From an uncultured Eubacteriales bacterium (GTDB lineage: Bacteria > Bacillota > Clostridia > Christensenellales > Aristaeellaceae), in assembly GCA_902765305.1 (NCBI GenBank), contig CACWZI010000045.1, positions 1 through 45,442 of the forward strand: a stretch of DNA of 45,442 nucleotides. The letters are read 5' to 3'. The notes below the pieces were generated by a model. That model ran no database searches, was not told the DNA's origin, and saw only the letters and a program-made list of their open reading frames with translations. Position 1 is the stretch's first letter, and each line of letters starts with the position of its first letter. Positions 23,114 to 31,026 of the stretch are shown here, piece after piece. A program made the position numbers and the translations under genes.

Positions 23114-24483
23114 GCCCGCCGGCCCTCCAGGCGATTCACGATGTCCTTGAAGATGCGGCCCCGCTCCTCGTAGTCCTTGAACATGTCGAAGGAAGCGCAG
23201 CTGGGCGAAAGCAGCACGTTGCCGCCGGGGTTCGCCAGCTCGAAGGCCTTCTCCACCGCGGCCCGGAAGTCGTAACCAGCGTGGACCCAGGCGTGATAGC
23301 CCACCTTCTCAAGGGTCTGCTCGCATTGCTTTGCGGTATCCCCGATCAGCACGATCCGGGATATGGGGCACTTCAGTATCTCCTCGCACAGCGGGGTGAA
23401 GTCGGTGTGCTTGTCGTAGCCGCCCAGGATCAGTACCGTGGGCCGCTTCATGGCCCGCACGGCCTGTATGGTGGAATCCACATTGGTGCCCTTGGAGTCG
23501 TTGATGAAGCGCACGCCGTCCAGCTCCCGCACGAATTCGATGCGGTGCTCCACGCCCTTGAAGGTGCGCAGCGTGTGGCGGATCACCGGCGCGGGGATGC
23601 CCGCCGCCATGGCCATGGCCGTAGCCGCCAGGGCGTTTTTCAGGTTGTGCTCGCCGGGGATGTACACCTCCTCGGCGGGGCAGACGGCCTTGTTGTCCTG
23701 GGGCGTGCCGTAGACGATGCTGCCCTCCTGCACGAAGGCCCCGAAGGGCACCGGGTTGCGGGAGGAGAACCAGGCCACCCGGCACTTCACCCGGTTGGCC
23801 ATGTCCCTGGTGACGGGGTCGTCCCAGTTCAGCACCACCACGTCGTCGCCGGCGCAGTTTTCAAAGATGCGCTCCTTCAGCGCTATGTATTTTTCCATCG
23901 TGCCGTGGCGGTTCAGGTGATCCTCGGAGATGTTCAGCACCGCGCACACGGCGGGATGGAACTCGGAGGAGGTCTCCATCATGAAGGAGGAGATCTCGCA
24001 GACGGTCACGTCCCCCGGCTTCATCTCCCCCGCCGCGCCGCTGTAGGGCGTACCGATGTTGCCCACCACGAAAGTGCGACGCCCGGCGTTTTTGAAGATC
24101 TCGCCCAAGAGCGTGGTGGTGGTGGTCTTGCCGTTGGTGCCGGTGATGGCCAGCAGCAGGCCCTTGGCCTCGCGGTAGGCGTACTCGATCTCGCCCATTA
24201 CCTCCACGCCCAGCGCCTTCGCCCGAACGACGGCGGGATGCTCCACCGGGATGCCGGGGCTGACGATCAGCGCGTCCATGCCCTCCACCAGGTTTTCCGG
24301 GTGCTTTTCACCCAGGCACAGCACCGCTCCGTCGGCCTTCAGGCCGTCAAGCGCGCCATCGAATTCCGCCTCGGCCTTGCCGTCGCAGACCCATACCCTC
24401 GCGCCCCTTTGCAGCAGCAGCCGCGCCGCCGCGATGCCGCTGCGGGCCATGCCGAAGACGAGCACCTTTTTGTTTTCCATCAT
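23110..24483 (-). CDS. murD: UDP-N-acetylmuramoyl-L-alanine--D-glutamate ligase
   Basis: A cytoplasmic ATP-dependent ligase (457 residues) adding D-Glu to UDP-MurNAc-L-Ala. Visible: N-terminal Rossmann segment VLVFGMARSGIAAARLLL, P-loop TGTNGKTTTTTLLGEI, the EISSFMME motif, NISEDHLNRHG (Mg/carbamate region) and the C-terminal NDSKGTNVDSTIQAV and LILGGYDK. Two ATG codons are adjacent (24483, 24480). It follows mraY across a 112 bp gap filled by an inverted tandem-repeat hairpin and overlaps ftsW. Confidence 0.97.
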   Translation of the reverse strand: MMENKKVLVFGMARSGIAAARLLLQRGARVWVCDGKAEAEFDGALDGLKADGAVLCLGEKHPENLVEGMDALIVSPGIPVEHPAVVRAKALGVEVMGEIEYAYREAKGLLLAITGTNGKTTTTTLLGEIFKNAGRRTFVVGNIGTPYSGAAGEMKPGDVTVCEISSFMMETSSEFHPAVCAVLNISEDHLNRHGTMEKYIALKERIFENCAGDDVVVLNWDDPVTRDMANRVKCRVAWFSSRNPVPFGAFVQEGSIVYGTPQDNKAVCPAEEVYIPGEHNLKNALAATAMAMAAGIPAPVIRHTLRTFKGVEHRIEFVRELDGVRFINDSKGTNVDSTIQAVRAMKRPTVLILGGYDKHTDFTPLCEEILKCPISRIVLIGDTAKQCEQTLEKVGYHAWVHAGYDFRAAVEKAFELANPGGNVLLSPSCASFDMFKDYEERGRIFKDIVNRLEGRRA

Positions 24484-24504
24484 ATTCCGAATCCCCCTTT
24501 AATG

Positions 24505-24582
24505 AATGGCAAATGGGAAATGGGAAACACTGTGAATGATTGCCTGATGCAATCCATCATTTCCCATTTCCCATTTGCCATT
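24505..24582. repeat. Perfect 23 bp inverted arms of short tandem repeats (mraY-murD junction)
   Basis: The left arm (24505-24527) is built from AATGGCAAATGGGAAATGGG-like units and the right arm (24560-24582) is its exact complement, with a 32 nt loop. It fills the gap between mraY and murD in the operon. The unit differs from those at 469-571 and 25617-25692 but the architecture is the same. Confidence 0.85.
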
Positions 24583-24595
24583 TCCATCTTTGTTT

Positions 24596-25591
24596 TTATG
24601 CCACAAATCCCAGCAGCGCGATCAGGCACAGCACGGCGGTAGCGATGTAGTACATCGCCACGATGCTGGTCTCGGGTATGCCGCTGAGCTCGAAGTGGTG
24701 GTGCAGCGGCGCCATCTTGAAAAAGCGCTTGCCGTGGGTCGCCCGGAAGTAGGCGAACTGGATCAGGTCCGAAAGGCTGGACAGCATCATCGCCAGCGCG
24801 ATGATGGGCAGCAGCAGCGACAGCCGGGTCACCAGCGTCATCCCCACCAGAGCGCCGCCGATGAAGAAGGAGCCCACGTCGCCCATGAACACCCGGGCCG
24901 GGTGGGAATTGTAGCGCAAAAAGCCCAGCAGGCCGCCCACCATCGCGCCGCCGAAGATGGCCACGTTCAGCAGGTTGTCGGTCTGGGCCGGATTGGCCGC
25001 CGCCAGGGCCACGCAGATCAGCGCCATGGTCACGAAGTCGATCAGCGCGCAGCCGCCCAGCAGCCCGTCCAGGCCGTCCAGCAGGTTGGCCGAGTTCACC
25101 GTGCCCACCAGCACGAATACCATCACCGGGATGTAGAACCAGCCCAGGTTCCACTCCACGTTGACGAAGGGCACCGTCAGCGACGGACCGATGTTGGGAT
25201 TGAAGTAGGCCCAGAAGGCCAGCGCCACGGACAGCACGATCTGGGGCGCCAGCTTCTGCTTCGGCGTCAGGCCCTCGGCCCGGTGCAGCCTGATCTTGAT
25301 CCAGTCGTCCACAAAGCCGATCAGGCCGAAGCCCAGCGCCGACACCAGCGCCATCAGCATGAAATCCCAGCGGGCGGTGCCGTAGGAAAAGGCCAGCGTG
25401 GCGATCAGCGCCGGCACGGCGAATATGATGCCGCCCATCTGGGGCGTGCCCTGCTTCTTCTTGTGGGACTGGGGGCCGAGCTCGTAGATCTCCTTGCCGA
25501 ATTTCATCCGCTTCAGCCACGGGATCACGATCGGGCCCAGCACGATCGCCATCGCGAAGGACGCCAACACCGTCCAGATCAGTCTTTGCAT
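24596..25591 (-). CDS. mraY: Phospho-N-acetylmuramoyl-pentapeptide-transferase MraY
   Basis: A polytopic membrane enzyme (331 residues) making lipid I from UDP-MurNAc-pentapeptide and undecaprenyl phosphate. Signature motifs: GTPQMGGIIF, GFVDDWIK (Mg-binding Asp pair), NSANLLDGLDGL, RVFMGDVGSFF and APLHHHFEL (HHH site). The ribosome site is weak and far from the ATG (GAGAGGGG about 15 nt upstream). murF, normally upstream, is missing; murE precedes across another repeat hairpin. Confidence 0.97.
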   Translation of the reverse strand: MQRLIWTVLASFAMAIVLGPIVIPWLKRMKFGKEIYELGPQSHKKKQGTPQMGGIIFAVPALIATLAFSYGTARWDFMLMALVSALGFGLIGFVDDWIKIRLHRAEGLTPKQKLAPQIVLSVALAFWAYFNPNIGPSLTVPFVNVEWNLGWFYIPVMVFVLVGTVNSANLLDGLDGLLGGCALIDFVTMALICVALAAANPAQTDNLLNVAIFGGAMVGGLLGFLRYNSHPARVFMGDVGSFFIGGALVGMTLVTRLSLLLPIIALAMMLSSLSDLIQFAYFRATHGKRFFKMAPLHHHFELSGIPETSIVAMYYIATAVLCLIALLGFVA

Positions 25592-25616
25592 GTTATCTTA
25601 TGTTCCCCTCTCATTT

Positions 25617-25692
25617 GGAGTTTAGAGATTAGAGTTTAGAGTACAGAGTTTGATTGGCGCTCTCAACTCTCATCTCTCAATCCTCACATCTC
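25617..25692. repeat. Imperfect opposed tandem repeats (murE-mraY junction)
   Basis: Left arm GAGTTTAGAGATTAGAGTTT... (25618-25650) and right arm of CTCTCAACTCTCATCTCTCA type (25660-25692) are imperfect complements. The murE stop codon lies inside the right arm, just as the FTR1 stop lies inside the repeat at 469-571. Confidence 0.7.
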
Positions 25693-27135
25693 CTCCAGCA
25701 GCTCCCGCACGACCACCTTCTCGTCGAAGGGATGCTTTTCGCCGCGGATCTCCTGGTATGTCTCGTGGCCCTTGCCGGCCAGCACCACCACGTCGCCCAC
25801 GCCGGCGAACTTCAGCGCGTAGCGAATGGCCTCCCGGCGGTTCTCGATCACCACGTACTCGCAACCCGTGGGCTTGATGCCCGCCTCGATGGCGTTCAGT
25901 ATGTCCATGGGGTCCTCGTTGCGGGGGTTGTCGCTGGTCAGTATGCAGTAATCCGCCAGCTCGCCGGCGATCTCGCCCATCACCGGGCGCTTGCCCCGGT
26001 CACGGTCCCCGCCGCAGCCGAACAGCGCGATCATGCGACCCTTGGTGGTCTGGCGCACCGCCTTCAATATGTTTTCCAGGCTGTCCGGGGAATGGGCATA
26101 GTCCAGTATCACCCGGTAGGGGGTGCCGGTATCCAGCAGCTCGATGCGCCCGGGCACGTTGTACACGCTCTCCAGGCCCTGGCGAATGCTCTCGGGCCCG
26201 GCCCCGGCGCAGATGCAGATGCCCGCCGCCATCAGTGCGTTGTAGACGTTGAATATACCCGCCAGGTGCAGCGATATGGTGGTGCGGAAGCGCTTGTGCC
26301 AGGTCATCAGGAAGCTGCAGCCCCGCTCGCCGATCTCGATGTCGTTGGCGTAGACGTCGCTGCTCTCCCGTATGCCGATGCGCATGGCCTGACGGCCCAG
26401 CGCCCGCACGCCTGTGCTGACCCGCTCGTCGTCCACGTTATAGACGATGTCCTCGCACACGTCGGGGGCCAACAGCCTCATCTTCGCGGCGAAGTAGGCG
26501 TCCAGGTCCGCAAAGTAGTCCAGGTGGTCCTGGGAAAAATTCGAGAACGCCGCCACCTTGAACTTCACGCCCGCCAGCCTGTGCATGTCCAGCGCGTGGG
26601 CCGAGACCTCCATGATCACGCATTCCATGCCCGCGTCCACCATGCGCCGCAGCAGCGTCTGGGTCTCGATTGGGTCCGGGGTGGTCAGCCGGTTGGGGAT
26701 GGTCTCGTCGCCGATCATCGAACAGACGGTGCCGATCAGCCCGGTCTTTACGCCCGCGGCCTCCATGATGGCCTTGACCAGGAAGCTGGTAGTGGTCTTG
26801 CCCTTGGTGCCGGTGATGCCCAGCATCATCAGCTTTTCCGAGGGGTTGCCAAAATATTCGGAGGCGACATAGGAAACCGCCACGCGCACGTCTTCCACCT
26901 TCACCTGAGGCACATCCAGGGGCAGGAAGCGCTCGACCACCAGGGCGGACGCGCCCTTTTCCACGGCTTGCGGGGCAAAGTCATGGGCGTCCATGTGCAG
27001 GCCGGGGGTGCAGAAGAACAGCGCGCCTGGCGTCGCCCGCTTGGAATCGACGCACAGCTCCGATATCTCGACGTCTGTATTGCCCTTTGTACTGACCTCT
27101 CCGGGAATCCTCCCGATCAGCGCTTTCAGTTTCAT
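25684..27135 (-). CDS. murE: UDP-MurNAc-tripeptide synthetase (meso-diaminopimelate-adding)
   Basis: A cytoplasmic ligase (483 residues) adding the third amino acid to the stem peptide. P-loop GITGTKGKTTT at 106-116; SAHALDMHR and NFSQDHLDYF in the central domain; Lys218 in AAKMRLL is the probable carbamylated Lys; C-terminal GCGGDRDRGKRP. The substrate motif DNPR at 402-405, continuing NED, is the one found in meso-DAP-adding enzymes, so this organism should have DAP-type peptidoglycan. ATG at 27135 has GAGGGGG upstream. It follows ftsI by 41 bp. Confidence 0.97.
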   Translation of the reverse strand: MKLKALIGRIPGEVSTKGNTDVEISELCVDSKRATPGALFFCTPGLHMDAHDFAPQAVEKGASALVVERFLPLDVPQVKVEDVRVAVSYVASEYFGNPSEKLMMLGITGTKGKTTTSFLVKAIMEAAGVKTGLIGTVCSMIGDETIPNRLTTPDPIETQTLLRRMVDAGMECVIMEVSAHALDMHRLAGVKFKVAAFSNFSQDHLDYFADLDAYFAAKMRLLAPDVCEDIVYNVDDERVSTGVRALGRQAMRIGIRESSDVYANDIEIGERGCSFLMTWHKRFRTTISLHLAGIFNVYNALMAAGICICAGAGPESIRQGLESVYNVPGRIELLDTGTPYRVILDYAHSPDSLENILKAVRQTTKGRMIALFGCGGDRDRGKRPVMGEIAGELADYCILTSDNPRNEDPMDILNAIEAGIKPTGCEYVVIENRREAIRYALKFAGVGDVVVLAGKGHETYQEIRGEKHPFDEKVVVRELLEEM

Positions 27136-27176
27136 CCGACAGCCCCCTCAGAATGGCGATATGTATCAATCATGCG

Positions 27177-29294
27177 TCACGGCGGTTCAAACCGCACCGC
27201 GATCCGCGTCGTTGGATTCACCGTTGTCCCGGCGGCGGGCGACTGGCTGACCGCCAGCCCGCTGCCCTCGATTTCCAGCTCCAGCCCGTAGGACTTCAGC
27301 AGCCGGTTGGCCTCGGTCACCGGCATGCCCGTCACGTCGGGCACTGCCACCGCGCCGTCGATCGCCGTCGGCCCGGCCACGTAGAGCATCACCAGTGCCC
27401 CGGCGTTCATCTGTGCGCCCGCCGCCGGCAGCTGGCGGATCACCCTGCCGCCCATGCCGTCCAGAACGCTGTCCAAGCCGGCATCCGACAGGGCCTTCCT
27501 GGCCTCGTCGACGCCCAGGCCGGTCACGTCCGGTACGGCCACCTGCTCGGCGGGCGGCTCATCGGTATCCGGAGCCACCCCCAGGTAGGCCAGCGACTTT
27601 TCAAGGATTTCCTTCGCATAGGGCGCGGCGGTCACCGATCCGAAGTCCACCGGCACGTCCGCCTCGTCCACCACCAGCAGCACCGCGATGCGCGGGTCAT
27701 TTGCCGGCGCAAAGCCCACGAAGGATCCGATGTGGGTATCCCGGGACACCACGCCGTCCACGTAGACCTGAGCCGTGCCCGTCTTGCCGCCCACGTGATA
27801 GCCGGGGATATAGGCGTTCTTGCCGCCGCCCAGGGTCACCACGTCCTCCAGCAGCCGCCGCATCACCGCGGAGGTCTGCTCGGAGACGGGATGGCCCGTG
27901 ACCTTCGGCGCGCCCCGCCGGATGACCTCGCCGCCGGCGTCGCTGACCGATTTGATCGCCCAGGGCTGCATCAGCCTTCCGCCGTTGACGACGGCGCAAA
28001 CCGCGGTGAGCAGCTGGATCGGCGTCACCGCCACCGACTGGCCGAAGCCGATGCGGGCGATATCCACTCGCTTGACGGCGCGCCTGGAGATCACGATGCC
28101 GTCGGCTTCGCCGGGGATGTCCACCCCGGTCTTATGCCCGATGCCGAAGGCATCCAGGTAGGTATACAGCTTGTCCACGCCCAGCCTGAGGCCCATCTCC
28201 ACGAACACGGGGTTGCAGGAGTTCTGCAGCGCCTGGGCGAAGGTCTCGGCGCCGTGGGGCTTGCCCCAGCAGCGGATCTTTCCCCCGTCCACCACCACGG
28301 AGCCCGCGCAGTAGAAGCCCTCGTCCACCGACACCAGTCCCGCGTCCAGCGCCGAAGCCGCGGTGAGCACCTTGAAGGTGGAGCCCGGCTCGTAGGCGTC
28401 GGTGAGCACGCGGTTGCGCATCCGGTCGGTCAGGGTCCTGACGTCGTCGCGCGGCGGATCGTTCAGGTCGTAGTCCGGCTTGTTGACCATCGCCAGGATC
28501 TCTCCGGTGGCCGGGTCCATGGCCAGCACCCGCACTGCCTTGGCGTTGTTGACCTCCAGCGCCTCCCTGGCGGCCTGCTCGGCGAAGCTCTGTATGGAGG
28601 CGTCGATGGTCAGCGTCACCGAACCGCCGTTGACGGCGGCCACGTATTCCGTCTCGCCGTAGCCCAGGGCGCGGCCCCTGCCGTCCACCTGGGAAAGCAC
28701 CCGGCCTGCCTTGCCGGAGAGGTAGCGGTCCAGCGACTGCTCCAGCCCCGCCTGGCCCACGCCGTCGATGGTGGTCAGGCCGATCAACTGGGCGGCGAAG
28801 GCGCCCATGGGATAGTAGCGCTTGCTCTCCTCCTCCAGGTACAGCCCGTTCAGCGCGTCGGAGCCCGCGGCGGCGTGCTCCGCCTTCATGCGCTTGAGCT
28901 GCCGGGCCGTTTCCCGGGGCAGCTGGCGCTTCAGCGTGACGCCGCCCTTGCTGGTGTCCGCCGCCTTCCTCCGGATGACGGCGGCCTCTACGTCCAGCAC
29001 CGGCGCCAGCAGCGCGGCGAATCGCGCGGCGTCCGCCACCTGGCGGGGGCTTACGGAGGCGGTATAGGCCGTGGCGCTCTGGGCCAGCACAGCTCCATTG
29101 CGATCCAGTATGCGGCCCCGGGTGGGCCGTATGGCGCTTTCGCTGGTCCACTGGGACTGGGCCCTGCGCTGCAGCGCCCTGCCCTGGATGACCTGCAGCC
29201 AGAACAGCCGTCCGCCCAGCGTCGACAAAAGCAGAAAGAAGACGGCCATACATAGCGCAAGGCGGCGACGGATGACCGGCCCTGTGAGAACCAA
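27177..29294 (-). CDS. ftsI: Class B penicillin-binding protein FtsI/SpoVD type with two PASTA domains
   Basis: A bitopic transpeptidase that cross-links septal peptidoglycan (about 705 residues). One N-terminal membrane helix; the PBP dimer domain begins at TRGRILDRNGAVLA; transpeptidase motifs STFK (Ser about 305), SCN (about 359) and KTGTAQV (about 500). Two C-terminal PASTA domains start VAVPDVTGLGVDEARKAL and AVPDVTGMPVTEANRLL; this arrangement is typical of SpoVD/PBP2x of spore formers and cocci. TTG at 29294 has GGAGG 7 nt upstream; GTG at 29300 is closer to it and less likely. Partner of FtsW and FtsL in this cluster. Confidence 0.95.
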   Translation of the reverse strand: MVLTGPVIRRRLALCMAVFFLLLSTLGGRLFWLQVIQGRALQRRAQSQWTSESAIRPTRGRILDRNGAVLAQSATAYTASVSPRQVADAARFAALLAPVLDVEAAVIRRKAADTSKGGVTLKRQLPRETARQLKRMKAEHAAAGSDALNGLYLEEESKRYYPMGAFAAQLIGLTTIDGVGQAGLEQSLDRYLSGKAGRVLSQVDGRGRALGYGETEYVAAVNGGSVTLTIDASIQSFAEQAAREALEVNNAKAVRVLAMDPATGEILAMVNKPDYDLNDPPRDDVRTLTDRMRNRVLTDAYEPGSTFKVLTAASALDAGLVSVDEGFYCAGSVVVDGGKIRCWGKPHGAETFAQALQNSCNPVFVEMGLRLGVDKLYTYLDAFGIGHKTGVDIPGEADGIVISRRAVKRVDIARIGFGQSVAVTPIQLLTAVCAVVNGGRLMQPWAIKSVSDAGGEVIRRGAPKVTGHPVSEQTSAVMRRLLEDVVTLGGGKNAYIPGYHVGGKTGTAQVYVDGVVSRDTHIGSFVGFAPANDPRIAVLLVVDEADVPVDFGSVTAAPYAKEILEKSLAYLGVAPDTDEPPAEQVAVPDVTGLGVDEARKALSDAGLDSVLDGMGGRVIRQLPAAGAQMNAGALVMLYVAGPTAIDGAVAVPDVTGMPVTEANRLLKSYGLELEIEGSGLAVSQSPAAGTTVNPTTRIAVRFEPP

Positions 29295-29321
29295 GCGCAC
29301 CCCTCCCCGCCCAGGAATTTT

Positions 29322-29687
29322 TTAATCCAATTCCCCAGCGCCGGTGTTTTCGGCGCTCTGCGCGGTCGTGCCGTAGGACAGCCCGGACAGGTTCACCATC
29401 CGAAGCTGCGTATCGTCGGGCAGCTGCATGCCCAGGGCCTGCGCCCTGGCCGTAATCCTGTCGTGACTGTGGAATTGCTCCAGGCTGTGGTTCAGGTTGT
29501 CAATGCGGCTCTCCAGTTCCCGGGCTTCGGTCCGGGCCGCGTAGGTCTGCTTGCTCTGGTTGGAAAGCTGCACCATCATGGTGATCTGGGCGACGACGCC
29601 GAGGAGCACCACTACCGCGAAGGCGATCATGAGCCTGCGGTTCAGCTTACGCTCCCGCATTCTGCTGGAGGTCTGCATCCTGTTCAT
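29322..29687 (-). CDS. ftsL: Cell division protein FtsL-like
   Basis: A small bitopic protein (121 residues): basic N-terminus, one membrane helix (about 18-40, MIAFAVVVLLGVVAQITMMV), then a leucine-zipper-like coiled coil (about 45-75) and a short segment DRITARAQALGMQLPDD typical of FtsL/DivIC ends. Sequence conservation in FtsL is low, so identification rests on size, topology, the AxxLGM-like end and position between mraZ and ftsI. ATG at 29687 has GGAGG 7 nt upstream. rsmH, which nearly always sits between mraZ and ftsL, is absent: only 29 bp separate them. Confidence 0.85.
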   Translation of the reverse strand: MNRMQTSSRMRERKLNRRLMIAFAVVVLLGVVAQITMMVQLSNQSKQTYAARTEARELESRIDNLNHSLEQFHSHDRITARAQALGMQLPDDTQLRMVNLSGLSYGTTAQSAENTGAGELD

Positions 29688-29716
29688 ATCTATTCCTCCG
29701 CCGCCAGGGGTAGAAC

Positions 29717-30181
29717 TCAGCCGTTCGGGTTGCTGTAGTAGCGATCGTTCACATAGTCCAGCAGCGCGCCGATGTCCATCTCGGCCTTTTCGCAGGTCTC
29801 GACAAAGCGGTTCTCGTCCCAGATCTCCAGCCAGCGGCCCATGCCCGCGAAGCGGATGGCCTTGTCCATGCCCACCTTCTGGCGCAGCACTGCCGGCAGC
29901 AGCACGCGGCCCTGGCTGTCCAGGCTCTGGTTGGTAAAGGAGAAGGCCTTGATCAGGCGCACGTAGGCCATGCCCCGGGCGTCGCTGTCGGGTATCCGGT
30001 CCAGGCGCGCGCTCATATCCTGCCACTTGTCGACGGGATACAGCGCGATGGCGTTGAACGCGTTGTTCAGGCCAATGGTGAACCCATCGCCCAGCGCCTC
30101 GCGATAGGCGGCCGGGATGGTCGCCCGGCCCTTGGGGTCAATATTATGCGTGTAGTTGCCCGAAAATTCAGCGCCCGGCAT
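29717..30181 (-). CDS. mraZ: Transcriptional regulator MraZ
   Basis: A DNA-binding protein (154 residues) with two AbrB-like SpoVT folds that regulates the dcw operon. First repeat: GNYTHNIDPKGRATIPAAYREAL; second: LDSQGRVLLPAVLRQKVG. The two DxKGR/DxQGR cores are diagnostic. ATG at 30181 is preferred, 8 nt after AAGGGGG; GTG at 30190 would fall too close. First gene of the cluster; three decamer-spaced repeats ahead of it look like its own operator. Confidence 0.95.
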   Translation of the reverse strand: MPGAEFSGNYTHNIDPKGRATIPAAYREALGDGFTIGLNNAFNAIALYPVDKWQDMSARLDRIPDSDARGMAYVRLIKAFSFTNQSLDSQGRVLLPAVLRQKVGMDKAIRFAGMGRWLEIWDENRFVETCEKAEMDIGALLDYVNDRYYSNPNG

Positions 30182-30190
30182 CGGATTCAC

Positions 30191-30222
30191 CCCCTTATCT
30201 CCACTTTGTACCCCACATTATA
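30191..30222 (-). promoter_or_regulatory. mraZ promoter with MraZ-type decamer repeats
   Basis: An extended -10 (TGGTATAAT, TATAAT at 30222-30217) has no good -35. Directly downstream on the minus strand come TGGGG-N5-AGTGG-N5-AGGGG (30215-30191), three G-rich pentamers at exact 10 bp period. MraZ is known to bind direct TGGGN repeats spaced by 5 nt, so this is a likely autoregulatory operator; the last repeat doubles as part of the ribosome site. Confidence 0.65.
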
Positions 30223-30314
30223 CCACATCAATACTCTTTCCGCCACTTTTTGACACTAATTTCATATCTTTTCGGAATTTTGTCATATTTGCGGTATTTT
30301 ACGCAGAATAAACA

Positions 30315-30372
30315 GAACAGACGTTTGCATTCTGCTCCCGAATATGCTATACTGTAAACAGAACATTTGTTT
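30315..30372 (+). promoter_or_regulatory. lexA promoter with two SOS boxes
   Basis: TTGCAT (30325-30330) and TATACT (30348-30353) are 17 bp apart. Two Gram-positive LexA-box-like sites flank it: GAACAGACGTTT (30315-30326) overlapping the -35 and GAACATTTGTTT (30361-30372) just after the -10; both fit GAAC-N4-GTTY. This predicts autorepression. Confidence 0.82.
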
Positions 30373-30385
30373 GGGGGAAAGGATC

Positions 30386-30985
30386 ATGCGCGCATCCCAT
30401 GAGAATCAGCAGAAGATATTGGATTTTATCAAGTCGGAGATCGAGGACAAGGGCTATCCCCCGTCGGTGCGCGAGATCTGCGCGGCGGTGGGCCTGCGTT
30501 CCACCTCCACGGTACACGCCCACCTGAACCACCTGGAGGCCCAGGGCCTGATCCGCCGGGATCCCACCAAGCCCCGGGCGCTGGAGGTGGTGGACGGCTC
30601 GCAGCCCCGGGGCCGCAGCGTGCCGCTGGTGGGGCGGGTGACCGCCGGCCAGCCGATCCTGGCCATCGAAAACATCGACGAATACCTGACGCTGCCCCAA
30701 AGCGTGCTGGGCCAGGGCAAGATGTTCTGCCTGCGGGTGGAGGGCGAAAGCATGATCGACGCGGGCATCATGGACGGCGACCTCGTGGTGCTGCGCCAGC
30801 AGGACACCGCCGAAAACGGCGAGATCGTGGTGGCCATGAACGACGAGGACGAGGCCACCCTGAAGCGCATCTACTACGAGGCGGACCGTGTGCGCCTGCA
30901 GCCGGAAAACCCCACGATGGCCCCCATCTACGTGAAGCGCGCCACCGTGCTGGGCAAGCTGGTGGCGCTGATAAGGCAGTTCTGA
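30386..30985 (+). CDS. lexA: SOS repressor LexA
   Basis: The SOS-response repressor (199 residues), inactivated by RecA-stimulated self-cleavage. Winged-helix N-terminal domain (GYPPSVREICAAVGLRSTSTVH), cleavage site Ala87-Gly88 in GRVTAGQP, catalytic Ser122 in VEGESMIDAGI and Lys160 in EATLKRIYY. ATG at 30386 has GGGGGAAAGG upstream; a more upstream in-frame start at 30344 would lie before the promoter -10. It is divergent from mraZ, separated by about 205 bp, and ends at a strong bidirectional terminator. Confidence 0.97.
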   Translation: MRASHENQQKILDFIKSEIEDKGYPPSVREICAAVGLRSTSTVHAHLNHLEAQGLIRRDPTKPRALEVVDGSQPRGRSVPLVGRVTAGQPILAIENIDEYLTLPQSVLGQGKMFCLRVEGESMIDAGIMDGDLVVLRQQDTAENGEIVVAMNDEDEATLKRIYYEADRVRLQPENPTMAPIYVKRATVLGKLVALIRQF

Positions 30986-31026
30986 AAAAAAACTGATTTG
31001 TCGCTCTGCGACAAATCAGTTTTTTT
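30985..31026. terminator. Bidirectional terminator from the dispersed palindrome family, copy B
   Basis: ACTGATTTGTCGC and its complement (30992-31004 / 31008-31020, loop TCT) are flanked by A8 and T6. The stem is the same core as the palindromes at 18244, 39071, 40950, 41079 and 45347. It lies between convergent lexA and the DUF6273 gene, whose stop is at its edge. Confidence 0.9.
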
